Assembly: GCA_016169945.1 (NCBI GenBank)
Contig: JADLSH010000393.1
Coordinates: forward strand, 7,705,501-7,769,500
From: Trachythela sp. YZ-2020
Taxonomy: Eukaryota > Cnidaria > Anthozoa > Malacalcyonacea > Clavulariidae
Direction: 5' to 3'
DNA length: 64,000 bases
Of the stretch, positions 28,181 through 39,687 are shown piece after piece. The notes beneath the pieces are model-generated. The model saw only the letters and a list, made by a program, of their open reading frames with translations. It was not told where the DNA came from and did no database searches. A program made the translations under genes and the position numbers. Each line of letters starts with the position of its first letter. Position 1 is the stretch's first letter.

Positions 28181-31100
28181 ATACGACATCAGACCAGCCA
28201 AATCCTGCAGGTGTGTTCTATAAGCGAAGAAGAGCAAGTTATGTCAATGTACTTCTTGACCATTTTGAGGAAAGAAAGGGTTTTGAATTAAAACAAGATA
28301 TAGTTCTTGACATTTTAAAACTGAATAGCCTCCGAAAGAGACAAGCAACAAATGCAATCAAGCAAGCGTTTCCTAATTCCATGGTTGAAAGAAAAGGATC
28401 AGGAAAAGACAGAATAACATTTTACAAACATGTTGCTCCAAAATCACTATTGTTGCCAAGCAAGCCAACCCTTCCATCTGAATCTACAAGTGCATGTACA
28501 TCTTCGACTGCAGACACATCTTCATTTTTGCAACTAAACGAAAGTGCTGAAATAGCCAACCTAAAAGACCTGATCAAAGCTACATCATGTGAACTTGATT
28601 CTGTAAGCAAGACTTGATGATCATTTGTGTAAAGAAGAAATAGAGAAGGATGTTGTAAAAGTTTTTCTTCACATGCAGCACCAACTTCAAGAGAGAGTAC
28701 AAGAACTACAGAACAATTTGACAGCATTGCTTCAGAAAGAAGTTAACAGACTTACTGAAAGTCAGTCACAGTGCGAGACTCTGTGCTTATGAAACGATGC
28801 AGTTGAATGAGGAAATGTCTGTGTTTATTGAATATTTGAACAAAAACATGGAATCAAAGACGTTGTCTAGAGATGATTTTAGTGGCATGTTTTCATCACT
28901 AACTGATGATCTTAGGCAAAACTGCCCTCTGTTGTTTAGTATATTAAATACTATTCTTCTGCAGAAGAAAGATCACTGACAAGTAACTGAAAGGCGCGTC
29001 AAGAGTGTGGTGCATTCTCTTGCTATTCTGGACAGCTTGAAGAGCCAGAAAATTCCAAATGACTTCAAGCTGATGTTCACTTGTTTGTGCATCTCATTTG
29101 GAGCAGGGCTCCGTTTTATCAGCATGTTGAATCATCTTGGTTTGACAGTGAGTTGGGAAAAAGCCATGAAATTCTTTGACAGTCAAAGAATGAAGCAGGA
29201 AAAGGATCTAGCCAACTTATCTCCAGCTGATATTCCAGTGATTTTGATGATGGACAACATTAACATATACAGAGGAAAACGGAAGCATTTACGCCTTTTT
29301 AAGTCACTTGGTCCAACCATGTGGAATTTACTGCCCAAGCTGTGCTCATTCCAAATGTGGATGGTATGGAGGAAATCCTTGAAGATAAGAAATCATGTCT
29401 TTCCCCGCAAGGTTCAGCCACCGAAATGAACCCAGAGGATTTGTTCCTTGAGAGTGATCAGGAGAAATCTTCCTTATTTTCTAAAGTTGTTGACCAGTAT
29501 TTATTGGACGTCTTAGATGTTAGTCTCAACAAAGTTACAATATCTGCAAAGCAACTGAAAGAAATGACTGAACAGCAAGTCAATTCTCATCTGAAGACTG
29601 CTGACTTTCAACCAAGCACTGTGAAGTACAACATAAATGTGCCAACGGATGATGAACTGTTGACACATGCTGTTCCTAATGCAAAGAGCAATGTTAATAT
29701 TTTACCTCTGTCATTAGAAGATAACAGTACTGTCCTTGGCACAATGAGCATCTTGGACAATTTATCCAAAGTGTTCAGTCTGTCACATGAAAAGCGACAA
29801 GCAGAGTACTTACCATTTGACTGTGTAAGTGGTAACTTTGATGCAGTTTCAGCACGATCTCATTTTGAACTCCTTCTCAGTCAACAAAGTCATGTCAAGT
29901 ACATGAAAAGTATTCAGATTAGAATGCGGTCGAATGACAAAGCATTAGATGACTTAGCCGAAAGTGATAATCGTGATAACGATGACAGTGATGAAGAAAA
30001 TTCTGAGGACTTGCATACAGATAGTTCAATCTCAGGAGCAATCACACTTGAACACGAGAAGAGACGCTTTGAAGTTGAAGACAAGCCTTTTTGGGAAGCT
30101 TACAATTCACTGAGTCAAGAATTGTTAAATGTGACATTGACCAACAGCGAAGAGTCCTACATGAATTCAGTGGAAAACCTGAAAAACAGGAAAGATTCAA
30201 CGATCACAGATCATTTGAAGAGAAGCATGTTACACATAGCTGTTGAAAAAAACCAAGAGAACTTTGCAAGATATCTAGTAGACCTTGGACTGAATGTAAA
30301 TGCGAGAGAGGGATGTGGTATGACACTGTTGTGTCTTGCTGTTCTTTGCAAGAACAGTGTTCTCTGCGGATTTTTGGTTGAGTCTGGTGCCATGTATTCT
30401 GGACCCTTGTTTACAAGTATTCCATCTCCACTATATATGGCTGAAGAACTGCAGCTTAGCCAAATACAACAAATTTTCAGTCAGGACAAGGCAGTATCGG
30501 ATGAAGAAGACTTGTTAATTCAAGCTATAGATCAAACATTCTGCAAGAACCCAGCCAATCAGGCGTCTGCTCAACAATATGTGATGAATTGTAACAGAAC
30601 ATGTCCAGGGTTTGTAACACCAGTAGTTGGTGATGTTGGTACATGTAAGACGAACAATGCAGCTATGGCAGATTGGCTTCATATCAGGTTTCACTACCTA
30701 TGGTATGAAATACTAAAGCGCAAGAGAATGACATCTGAGGTGTTCAAAAATAGGAAGTTTCAGGACAGCAATCTGACTAAAGTTAGAGAGGCTATTAATG
30801 ATGCATGTATATTGCTGATAGCCATATGTTTCCATTGAGAGAAGAGATCTTGCAGACAGACAACATCAACCTCCTGCTTCTGACCAGATTCCAAGAGTGG
30901 CTATCACTATCATCCAAGAATGATATTGCTTTCCAGCATAGGGCAACAGCAATTCTGTTTTATGGCCCTCTCCAGAGGTTGTATGATGCTGCAATATCGT
31001 ATGGTGACGGAGTTGCATGTGAAGCTGTGTACCACGCTCTAGCCCCAGTATATGCCCAACTTGGATTCCGAAACTACTTCACTGAGGTGTTCCGCCACAT

Positions 31101-31201
31101 TGTAAACTTCACAACTAAGTGGCTGATTGCAACAAGAATACTGCTCCAAAAAAACTGTTCTGTTAATCTTCTAGGTATGCAAACATTTCTATACTTACAT
31201 T

Positions 31202-31226
31202 TCTCTCTCTCTCTCTCTCTCTCTCT
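31202..31226. repeat. CT microsatellite
   Basis: A run of TC dinucleotides (about 12 units) at the start of the locus B intron. Confidence 0.9.
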
Positions 31227-31296
31227 AATCCAAAAATGGGCTTGTTGTACTGTAGAAGATATAAGAGTGCTCAATACCAAACATATAGCAGAGAAA

Positions 31297-31628
31297 ATAT
31301 AATTGTTTATGCTTTAAAATTTATGATCGCTACTCCGAGTTTCACGCCTCGTTCAAGACGATCTTCGTGGGATTTTGTTCACTGAATCCAGTTTATTGTT
31401 TGTTGGCGTCAACAAATCAACGGTTCGCTGACGCGGTATCTTGCTTGGTTGCGTGCGCTTAAAATTGCCCGCACTAAATCGTTCCATACCGCGTCAGCGA
31501 ACCGTTGATGTGTTGACGCAAACAAACAATAAACTGGATTCAGTGAACAAAATCGCCTGAAGATCGTCTCGAATGAGGCGTGAAACTCGGAGTTGCGCTC
31601 GTAAATTTTAAAATATAAACAATTATAT
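31297..31628. mobile_element. Palindromic (foldback) MITE in locus B intron
   Basis: Two ~150 bp arms face each other: the left carries GAGTTTCACGCCTCGTTC and GCGTCAACAAATCAACGG, and the right carries their reverse complements with a few mismatches. The loop is only a few tens of bases. No coding sequence. Confidence 0.8.
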
Positions 31629-31671
31629 ATATATAAATACGAAGTCACTCGCATCTAGACTGCATTACAAG

Positions 31672-31715
31672 CTGCACTGACGAGCCGTTGAACGGCAAAA
31701 CATGCATGTCTGCAG
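31672..31715 (+). ncRNA. Hammerhead ribozyme copy with mutated core
   Basis: Same layout as the copy at 33189, but the conserved GAAA after stem II reads AAAA (GGCAAAAC), which should abolish cleavage. Confidence 0.75.
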
Positions 31716-31914
31716 ATTTGACTATATATATATATATATCAGTGCAGCTTGTAACGCAGTCTAGATGCGAGTGACTTCGTATTTATACACCATACTCTTG
31801 CCCTCACCAAGCGCATCCAGACATGCGTGAAGTGTCTTGGGGCCATATATATATATATGAATATAAGTGTCAAGTTCAAAATCATATAGACTCAATACCA
31901 ACAACAGTATGGCA

Positions 31915-32801
31915 ACAACATTGGTCTATACAGAGACGACGGGCTAGCCGCTTTCAATGAATCACCCAGAGAAATAGAGAATATCAAGAAGGATATTTGC
32001 AAAATTTTCAACGACCACAGCTTAAAGCTCACCATCGAAGCGAACAAGAAGTGCGTCGACTACCTAGATATCACCCTAGATCTGAGAACTGGAAAGTTCA
32101 AACCATACAGTAAGCCAGGCAATATCCCACAATACGTCAATCACCGCAGCAACCATCCGCCAGCAATTATTCGCACAATACCAGATGCAATCAACAGGAG
32201 GTTATCCAACATCTGAATGTTTTCCGAAGGGTCACCCGCTCCGTAAAAAATATTCAATAGGAACACTCTGAAGTTGAGCTATAGTTGCATGCCTAACATG
32301 AAAAGCATCATCTCTTCGCACAACAAATCTGTAATTAAGAATGAAACTGAATCCAATCCAAACCCAACTACCACATGTAATTGTCGCCAAAAGAATACTT
32401 GCCCGCTCGACCAAAAATGCCAAACGAAAGGAATAGTCTATCAAGCCACAGTCACCAGACAAGATAACATGAAATCCGAAACCTACGTAGGACTGACTGA
32501 AAGCACTTTTAAAACCCGATATCTAAACCACTCTAGCTCATTTAGAAACCTAAAATATAAATCTGCCACCGAGCTTAGCAAATATGTCTGGACATTGAAA
32601 GAATCAGATGTCCACTATGCCATCAATTGGAAAATATTAAAACAATGCAAACCATACTCGAATATAACGAAGAGATGTAATCTATGCCTGCATGAAAAAT
32701 ACATCATTATTTGTCACCCGAAACTAAGCTCACTTAACTGCAGAAATGAACTTGTCTCCACTTGCAGACACAGGAAGAAACATTTACTAAGCAATCACTA
32801 A
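31915..32801 (+). pseudogene. Penelope 2 reverse transcriptase fragment and GIY-YIG nuclease
   Basis: Reading begins within RT motif C ([13 protein letters not shown]) and continues through [17 protein letters not shown] to a TGA at ~32214. In a following frame come the Cys cluster CNCRQKNTCPLDQKC and a GIY-YIG domain (VYQATVTR ... ETYVGLTESTFKTRYLNHSS), ending at 32801. All RT motifs before the YRDD are missing, so this is a 5'-truncated and frameshifted copy. The YRDDG form and the Cys cluster point to a different Penelope lineage from element 1, whose motif is FIDD. Confidence 0.8.
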
Positions 32802-33188
32802 CAAACAATTAACAGACACTTATCACAGTTAGCTATGTGTACGTATTTGTAATATGAGTCATCCGTTTTATAGATTAATCCTAATTCAAATTTCTTAGCG
32901 TTAAAAAATCAGTTGCAATATTCACCTGATGAGTGTGGTATGCTCGGCTTGCCATACGAAACAGATTTGTAGTGAAGTAAAGTTTTAATGAAGTAGTTCG
33001 GGTTTGTACTTTATTTTGTTTTACTATAAAAGCTCACTTCCCTTGTGGTCGTTTGAGCACTCTGGCCCCAAGACACTTCACGCATGTCTGGATGCGCATG
33101 TGTCTGAGTATTGTACCACATGCGCTTGGTGAGGGCAAGAGTATGGTGTATAAATACGAAGTCACTCGCATCTAGACTGCGTTACAAG

Positions 33189-33232
33189 CTGCACTGACGA
33201 GCCGTTGAACGGCGAAACATGCATGTCTGCAG
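33189..33232 (+). ncRNA. Type I hammerhead ribozyme, intact core
   Basis: Stem I CUGCA/UGCAG; core CUGACGA; stem II GCCGU-UGA-ACGGC (5 bp); GAAA; stem III ACA-UGCA-UGU (3 bp); cleavage expected after GUC at 33227. All universally conserved core bases are present. Location in a Penelope terminal repeat matches known biology. Confidence 0.88.
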
Positions 33233-33470
33233 ATTTGACTATATATGCTCCTTCACTTGTGTTGTTGAGCACTCTGTGAGGTTAATTGGTGGCTAATAAG
33301 CTATAATGCAAAAGCTCACTTCCCTTGTGGTCGTTTGAGCACTCTGGCCCCAAGACACTTCACGCATGTCTGGATGCGCATGTGTCTGAGTATTGTACCA
33401 CATGCGCTTGGTGAGGGCAAGAGTATGGTGTATAAATACGAAGTCACTCGCATCTAGACTGCGTTACAAG

Positions 33471-33514
33471 CTGCACTGACGAGCCGTTGAACGGCGAAAC
33501 ATGCATGTCTGCAG
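33471..33514 (+). ncRNA. Type I hammerhead ribozyme, second intact copy
   Basis: Identical to the copy at 33189, 282 bp downstream; cleavage expected after 33509. Confidence 0.88.
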
Positions 33515-34373
33515 ATTTGACTATATATATATATATATATACTTACATTTCTATATATATACATATATATCGACAAATAATGAATGTTTTCACTTTAATG
33601 AATCCATCTTTTGCCTCATGAAAATATTCTTACCATTGCCTTGATAAACATTCGTTATTTCTATATACTGTCTAATGCCAGATTGTTTTACTCTATTTAA
33701 GCCAGTCGTTCTCACACGGGCCCTTATGGGTTAATGGTTCAACACTTTTAAGAGTCAATAGACATCAGGACCCATCAACTGGGTGAACACAATCTTCTGG
33801 CATAAGGCAGAATAAATTGCCTGCATTTTGTAGCCTGTATGTTTTTGGGCAGTGCTAAAAATCCACCTTAAGAAAAGGTATCATGTTGATTGTTATATAT
33901 ATATATATATATATATATACATCTTTTTAGGAAAGAAAGGCAATGGAATTGAGCTTGATGGTTATGTTGAATCCGAAGTTGTGCAGCCATTAAAGAATTA
34001 CGTTTCTGGCCATTCTACCGTCAGCATGTGCGAGCGGTTGATGTCAAATCTGGATATGATGAAGTGTATAAGACGGGAATACATGGGCAAAGACGGCTTT
34101 GACGTACATCATACTTCCAGGCATTCTGTCCAGTCACCACTCCCAGACCAACTGAAAGGTGCATGGTTTTGTCTCCAAAAACAATTCTTTGAAGACAAGA
34201 AACGCCAAGAAGTGGAATGCTACCCCCTTGATGGAAAGGGTTGTGCTTCTGGGAAAATCCCGAAAAACCTGCTTGATGTGGTCCAGAAAGGGAAGAACAA
34301 GATCAAGGACAACTTTACAGCTAAACTGTATGAGAGCTTCCCAGATTTAAGGTACAAAATTTTAATGGAATAG

Positions 34374-35203
34374 AACAAATGTTACAGTATGTGACACTAT
34401 GCAGCATGCTTAGTAATTTGAACCCATCTAACACCAGAAAAGAACTGTGTTAACTGAAATGGAAGAACACCTGTACAGTATAGATCATTTTGCATGTAAG
34501 AACAATAGTTTTGAAACATAATATCATAGTTTATTGTCTTCTATTGTTAATCAGCTAATCACAATGCCTGTTCATATAGGTGCTGTTTAAGTGTGTGTGA
34601 CATGTGTGTTTTCAAAACACATTAATAATTTATTTTATGATCACCAGGTTCTATAATATAAAAACAATCTATAAAATTGGACTGTATTTAACATTGTTTT
34701 GCATGATTCTCAACCACTCTCCTCCACAGTCTTCATTGGCTTTTTCATTGGCCTTTTACTGTATCAATCAGGCATGCCCTTACATCTGCAAGTCCAAAAC
34801 CTCATTGCCTACCTGCAACTGAAAAAAACAATGCAGTCTCCAGAGGAGAGTACTTCTCAACCAACAAATGATTCACAATTACTGTTCAAACTGGAATTTA
34901 CTTAACAGTTCATTTGTCCTCAACTGTTTCTTTCAAAGTCTAAGAGCAAATTTATATGAAAGTTCACAGTTACTATCTAAAATTATTGTAAGCTGTTCTG
35001 GTCAAAGCATACATTGCTAACTTTAATTTTTGCATTGGTTATACCAGAACACCTTAAAATGTGGTATATATACTGTACATTACAATAATACCCTGACTGT
35101 ATCATTAAGTAAGTTAGTTACATTATCAACTGTTATGTACTGTATGTAAGAGACATCTTATTTTCTATGTTCTGTAAGTTCTCTTTTAAATATCCTTCAA
35201 AAT
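34374..35203. other. Spacer between convergent genes of locus B
   Basis: No gene or definable repeat is seen between the DUF6589-like stop and the RecQ-like stop. Confidence 0.5.
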
Positions 35204-36319
35204 TTAGATGCTGCACAACTTTGGTAGAGATGAACTGTTTTGAAAACTGTTTTTACCTTTACCATACTGTGAAGTGGTATGAAAACCATTAGCAATAATC
35301 TCCTTTGCTTTTGATCCCATATACGTCATGACCAGTTGACTAATTTTCACTTTGGATATGATAGCAATCAAATTCTTTAAACATTCCACCACATTCTTGG
35401 CTTCTTGTGTGTAATCCTTGATTTCATGAATGACTCCTTTTTGGCAAGACTTACACGGTTCCCCAGCCTTTTCAGCAAAATATTCTGCAATGATTTGCTG
35501 CCTGCAAACGGAATGTTCCATGCAGAATTGTGACATTGAGTTTAACAGGTGAATCTTGTTTTCTTTCTCTTGCTCTGAAGCCATTCTGGAAATGTTTCGA
35601 AGGTGAAATGTTCGGTCCTCAAACCGGAACAGCAATATACAAGAACAGCTTGCACCATCACGGCCACCCCTTCCTGATTCTTGGACATAATCTTCTAGTG
35701 AAGAAGGTATCGAGAGATGTATCACAAACCGCACATCCTTTTTGTCAATCCCCATACCAAAAGCATTTGTGCAGCACATTACTTTGACTTTACCACTTAA
35801 CCAAAGGGATGCATTTCTCATTCTGTCACCACTTGCCATTCCAGCATGGTAGAATGTGGCTATCACACCATGTTGCTTCAGAACAAATGCCATTTCAACT
35901 GTGTCTGCCTGGGTTGCACAGTATATTATGCCACATGTTTCTGGATATTCATCTTCGATGACTTTACATATCTGCTGCTTGGTTTTTGTCTATTTCTTTT
36001 CAACAACTGAGAAAACTAAATTGTCTCTCCTACATGGCATTCTCACAATCTGTGGATTGTTCATCTGCAGGGTTGAAGTAATGGAATCCAGAGTTTGTTT
36101 TGTTGCTGTGCCAGTAAGTGCAGCAACAGGAACATTATATTTCCTTAATATACCTAATTGTTGGTAAGCCGGTCTAAATTCCCTGCCCCATGTGTTGATA
36201 CAATGTGCTTCATCAATAATGAAAAAGCTCAAACGTTTTTCACTACTAAGCTTATCTAGGCAACTTTGAAATGTCTCGGTTACGACAGCTTCAGGGCTTG
36301 CAAACACAAATTGGTACTA
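35204..36319 (-). pseudogene. RecQ-like helicase of locus B, N-terminally incomplete
   Basis: After a TTTATTTAG acceptor near 36320 the frame reads YQFVFASPEAVV, the DEAH box (FFIIDEAHCINTWG), AALTGTATKQT (motif III), CTNAFGMGIDKKDV (motif V) and YVQESGRGGRDG (motif VI). The RecQ zinc region follows (FCMEHSVCRQQII, CKSCQKG). A TAG near 35990 interrupts it. Motif I (Walker A) would lie in an exon further right. It is not found; instead the ~770 bp inverted repeat of element C starts right at the acceptor. It is convergent with the DUF6589-like gene, as in element A, but is closer to BLM/RecQ-type sequences. Confidence 0.75.
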
Positions 36320-36324
36320 AATAA

Positions 36325-37096
36325 AATATTGAGATCCAATGTAGAGACACTATAAAACACGTCCTTTGATTGAAATGACTGAACCTGTCCAAAAACACGA
36401 GAAAAGTACCATAGATGCGGTCACAACATCAAGGATTAATCGATATAAAAAGATATAAACCAGTCAAAAAAATCCCAGCAGAAGCCAAAAAAACGATATT
36501 TGCATATTGTCTTTCAAAGACAAGGCAGCCGATTGATAAGAGGAGTAAACAAGTGTATATCCAAATCGTAGTTTCATAAAAGTTTTGGCCTACAAAAAAG
36601 AAAAAAAATTATATGATCAGACTTTTTCGAAAAGGTTTATTTCGATCGGGGAACTCGTACTAGCAACGATTAAAAAGTGTTGAACAAGTAAAAAATAAAA
36701 CAAATTTGAAGAAACATGTCTTACCTTGAAATCTTAGTAGTCAGAAGGGGAAAAATCCAGTTTTCACTTGGAAATACACTCCAAAAATAAGACAACTGAC
36801 AAAAACATAAAAACGTGCTCGCCACAATTCAAAAATAGAATGCAGTGGAAGAAATGCGCACACAGATATCATAATTAATAATTTCCTACGCACTTCCGCA
36901 ACATAAATTACGATTCCGCACAAAATTTTAAGATTCCCTACTATATAATAGACCAACTACGCTAAGAATGTAATAGTTCCGATTAGTCTAAACATTCTTT
37001 TCACCTTATTCTCAGCTTCAAAGATTAGTCATATAATACCTTTTGCCACACTTCGTCATGCGATATCTGTTCAGACTATAATGCATGTGCCAGAGT
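36325..37096 (+). repeat. Left ~770 bp inverted repeat of element C region
   Basis: This matches 46251-47018 in reverse complement with few substitutions and one small insertion in the right copy. It begins AATATTGAGATCCAATG and ends ATGCATGTGCCAGAGT, 7 bases before the PIF1-like ATG. Reading outward (minus here), it carries a consensus splice donor (CAAG/GTAAGA at ~36725), so it may act as a promoter plus first exon. Confidence 0.85.
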
Positions 37097-37103
37097 AGAC
37101 CCT

Positions 37104-39010
37104 ATGGCTGATCAGTCATTTAAGTTGACAGAAGGTCAACTCAAAGTTTTAAAACTTGCTGAGAGTGGTCATAACATTTGCCTCATGGGAAAAGCCGGCG
37201 TCGGCAAGTCTACGGTTGTGTTAGAATTAACGAAAAGGCTCTCATCGAAAGGGAAAAAATGCTACATTGTGAGCTCAAGTGGAGTGTCTTGTGAACCATA
37301 CAATGGACTTGCAAAAACTGTACATTCACAGTATGGACTACAAACATGTGAACTTCCCAAACGATTATTGCTGGAGAGAGCTTTAAAGAGAAAAAAACAT
37401 CTTCGACGATATTACAGACACAGATGTTCTAGTTTGGGATGAGATCTCAATGTCAAGCCAACAAATCTTCGAGCTTGTCAATATTCTCCATCATATGGTA
37501 TCAAAGAATTCCTTACCTTTTGGTGGTGTCCAGGTAGTATTGGTTGGTGATTTTGGGCAGTTAAAACCAATTCGTACTTTGTTGGATAAAGGGAGCCCAA
37601 TTTATGATTCCAATTTATTCCATGAAGCATTTCCTCATCGAGTTGAATTGAAATAAGTGAAAAGGCAGCCTGAATCGGAAATTCGCCTGAAGAAAGCCTT
37701 GGACGAAGTACGATCTGGAGAATGCAATGATGGAACAGAGGCATTTTTTATTTCACTAAATAGGGAAATGGAGGGGTATGTTGCCGACGAACTGGTACAT
37801 CTTTATTTCAAAAAACCTCCGGTAGAAGTTCACAACATCAATGTTCTCTCGAGTCTTCCCGGAAAACTCGTTGTTCTCGAAAGTATCGATACTGGATGCG
37901 CCCAGTATCTTGAACGTACTGTGAGCAAAGTCCTAACGCTAAAACCTAACTGTAACGTTATGTTACTATATAGCATAAACAGTCAACTTCGAAATGGGTC
38001 TCGGGGAAAGTGTGTTGACCTTGATAAGTCGGAAGACAGTGAACGACTAATTGTACACTTTCCAAAAGTTGGAACTGTGACGATCAATCGCAGAACTTGG
38101 TATAAATACGACAGGAATGGGTGTATCAAAGCTAGTCGAACCCAGTTTCCACTTACGCCGTGTTATGCAGCAACAGTTCACAAAGCACAAAGTCTGACTA
38201 TGAACGCAGTCGTTGTGCATTGTTCTCAGGAGTTCGTGTCTGGACGGACAGACGTACGTTGCTCTTTCAAGAGTCAGGAAAGAAGCTGCTCTTCGGGTGA
38301 TTGGATTTCAACGAAAATTTCTACTTCCTGTACCTACCGATTTGTTATCTCTAGCCATTGACCAATGCGACCCAGATCCTACCTTGCACTGTTGTAGAAA
38401 CATTATCCTTGATGACAGTTTCTTCCAATGTTCTGAAGAATGCGAGAACGATGATGAAGACGATTCACAAACCGACATCATCCATGACGGTACCACAGCC
38501 AATAATTTTTTCGAGACAAACAGTGGTATTCCAATCAACCGGCAAGCTGTCCTTTCCAGTTTGTGTGAGAAAAAGTTAGCTGCACCTCCAACTGAATTTT
38601 CTATTAAAGATTTTCTGCAGAAAACCGTTAACGGTAGTAATGATGATCCCTTTAGCAACTCAATAAAGTCTGCAGCAAAGTATGGAATTGATAATCTGGA
38701 AGCCTTCGAACTGCTAGCAAAGATACTTTGGTGTCGAGTCAATGAACTCTTTCGAAATTATATGTCTGAGAATGGCGAAGAGGTACACATGACGAACCGG
38801 GACTTCACAGCTGCCACTGCGAAATTGCATGAGCTTTTCTCTACTCAAAAATACCGGAGTGATTTGATCAGTTGTTTCGGAGTTCTATGTTGGTCAGAGT
38901 TAAACGATGGCCAGCGAACTTTGGGGTTTGAGTTGGTATTTTTCCTCTACAAGTTGTTCGCTGTTGAATTGGGAAATCTAATAAGCCAAAGAGAAGAATA
39001 CGAGCTTTAA
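37104..39010 (+). pseudogene. PIF1-like helicase (element C), broken
   Basis: The gene starts at ATG 37104 (MADQSFKLTEGQLKVLKLA). Walker A is GKAGVGKSTV (~residue 29), Walker B VWDEISM, motif III VLVGDFGQLKPI, then the late motif TVHKAQSLTMNAVVV and motif VI QTYVALSRVRK. The C-terminal ~200 residues are poorly conserved. Lesions: a frameshift in a run of seven A near 37395, a TAA at 37654 and a frameshift near 38215-38250. Length over all pieces is ~630 residues, normal for a compact PIF1. It sits immediately inside the left inverted repeat and faces the P-like transposase, so it is probably cargo of the same element. Confidence 0.8.
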
Positions 39011-39687
39011 AGTAGAAGAAATGGGAGCAGACGGACGGGGGAAGATACGTTATGTTGGAGGATGGGCAATAAGGAAGTCACTGGAGATGTCGAGTAGGTA
39101 CATAGTAATAATTTACAATAGTTTGTCAGGAGCTTGTATCAAGTGACCCTTGTAGCCGGTTGGTCAAACTTGGATCATCGCTAACCCTGAGTTAAAATTT
39201 TAACTGCTGTTTTTGTTTGTGTATTTCTAAAAGTCCATGCACATTAATAATTGATCTAGAAGAGTAAAAATTTGCTTTTACGTTTTACGCTAACCTAGGG
39301 TTAAGGTAACCAGCTTTTGAACAGCCCATCCCTGAACGTTTTCTATTTCTTATTATTAGAAAATAAATGAGAACACGCCTTATACAAAGTTGAGGATAAT
39401 AATGCCAACAGTTTATTCTTTGCATATTTTAAAAGGTATGTTTGTGAAAATAAGCTATCCCAGACGACATGTGTAAGAACAAAGCTAAACCATGAGCTAA
39501 AGAAAATAGACCTGATCGAAAACAACGTAGTTGTTAACCATCAAGTTCTTCAGGATTGCACAACAAGTCCAGAAACTCTGCACGTCATTGAGTCTCGGCA
39601 ATATCGCGAGAGAGGTGTGTTTGATATTAGATATTTATTACTTTGTCCATAGGCATAGATAGTTATTTAGAAGCCCTCCTGACAATG
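39011..39687 (+). other. Spacer with decayed MITE, exon-like stretch and Penelope tail
   Basis: 39150-39328 is a degraded copy of the MITE seen intact at 51794-52033 (ends of the type AGCCGGTT ... AACCAGCTTTTGAACA, with inner CTAACCCTGAGTTAA). At about 39430-39613 an open stretch (TKLNHELKKIDLIENNVVV) ends at a GTGTGT donor and may be the first exon of the SAP-like gene. From ~39675 a Penelope 3' tail begins (CTCCTGACAATGG ... GCTCGAAACGTCGAG). Confidence 0.5.

Larger units (their letters stand above)
33028..33527 (+). repeat. Tandem 282 bp hammerhead-bearing repeat
   Basis: Two copies of a ~218 bp block (AAAAGCTCACTTCCC ... GATTTGACTATATAT) start 282 bp apart at 33028 and 33310 and look identical. 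Each contains a complete hammerhead, so a transcript across both would release a 282-base monomer. Confidence 0.85.
31636..33530 (+). mobile_element. Penelope-like retroelement 2 with repeated terminal units
   Basis: A decayed coding part (31915-32801) is bracketed by copies of one terminal unit: a forward fragment at 31636-31722, an inverted fragment at 31740-31844, and two head-to-tail copies at 33028-33245 and 33310-33527. Mixed forward and inverted terminal copies are typical of Penelope pseudo-LTRs. It lies in the intron of the locus B gene. (TA)n runs mark several junctions. Confidence 0.85.
28181..34373 (+). pseudogene. DUF6589-like protein with ankyrin-like segment (locus B)
   Basis: Exon blocks run from 28181 to 31172 and from 33931 to 34373. 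Order: basic N-terminal region (VFYKRRRASYVNVLLDHFEE); a coiled coil near 28620-28790; the block VILMMDNINIYRGKRKHLR; a long linker; ankyrin-like repeats (RSMLHIAVEKNQENFARYL, LLCLAVLCKNSVLCGFLV); then LQRLYDAAISYGDGVA and, after the intron, GIELDGYVESEVVQPLKNYV and DQLKGAWFCLQKQFF. The C-terminal part resembles multi-copy DUF6589-related proteins of cnidarians. Breaks: TGA near 28615, stops around 28790 and 28978, frameshifts near 29325 and 30810. The GT donor at 31173 and AG acceptor at 33930 are clear. The assignment to the DUF6589 group is by resemblance. Confidence 0.6.

Noticed and set aside
36741..36956. 71-residue hydrophobic frame conserved in both ~770 bp arms (also 46377-46592)
   Set aside because: Its conservation is explained by the recent duplication of the whole arm; no start context or family was recognised.
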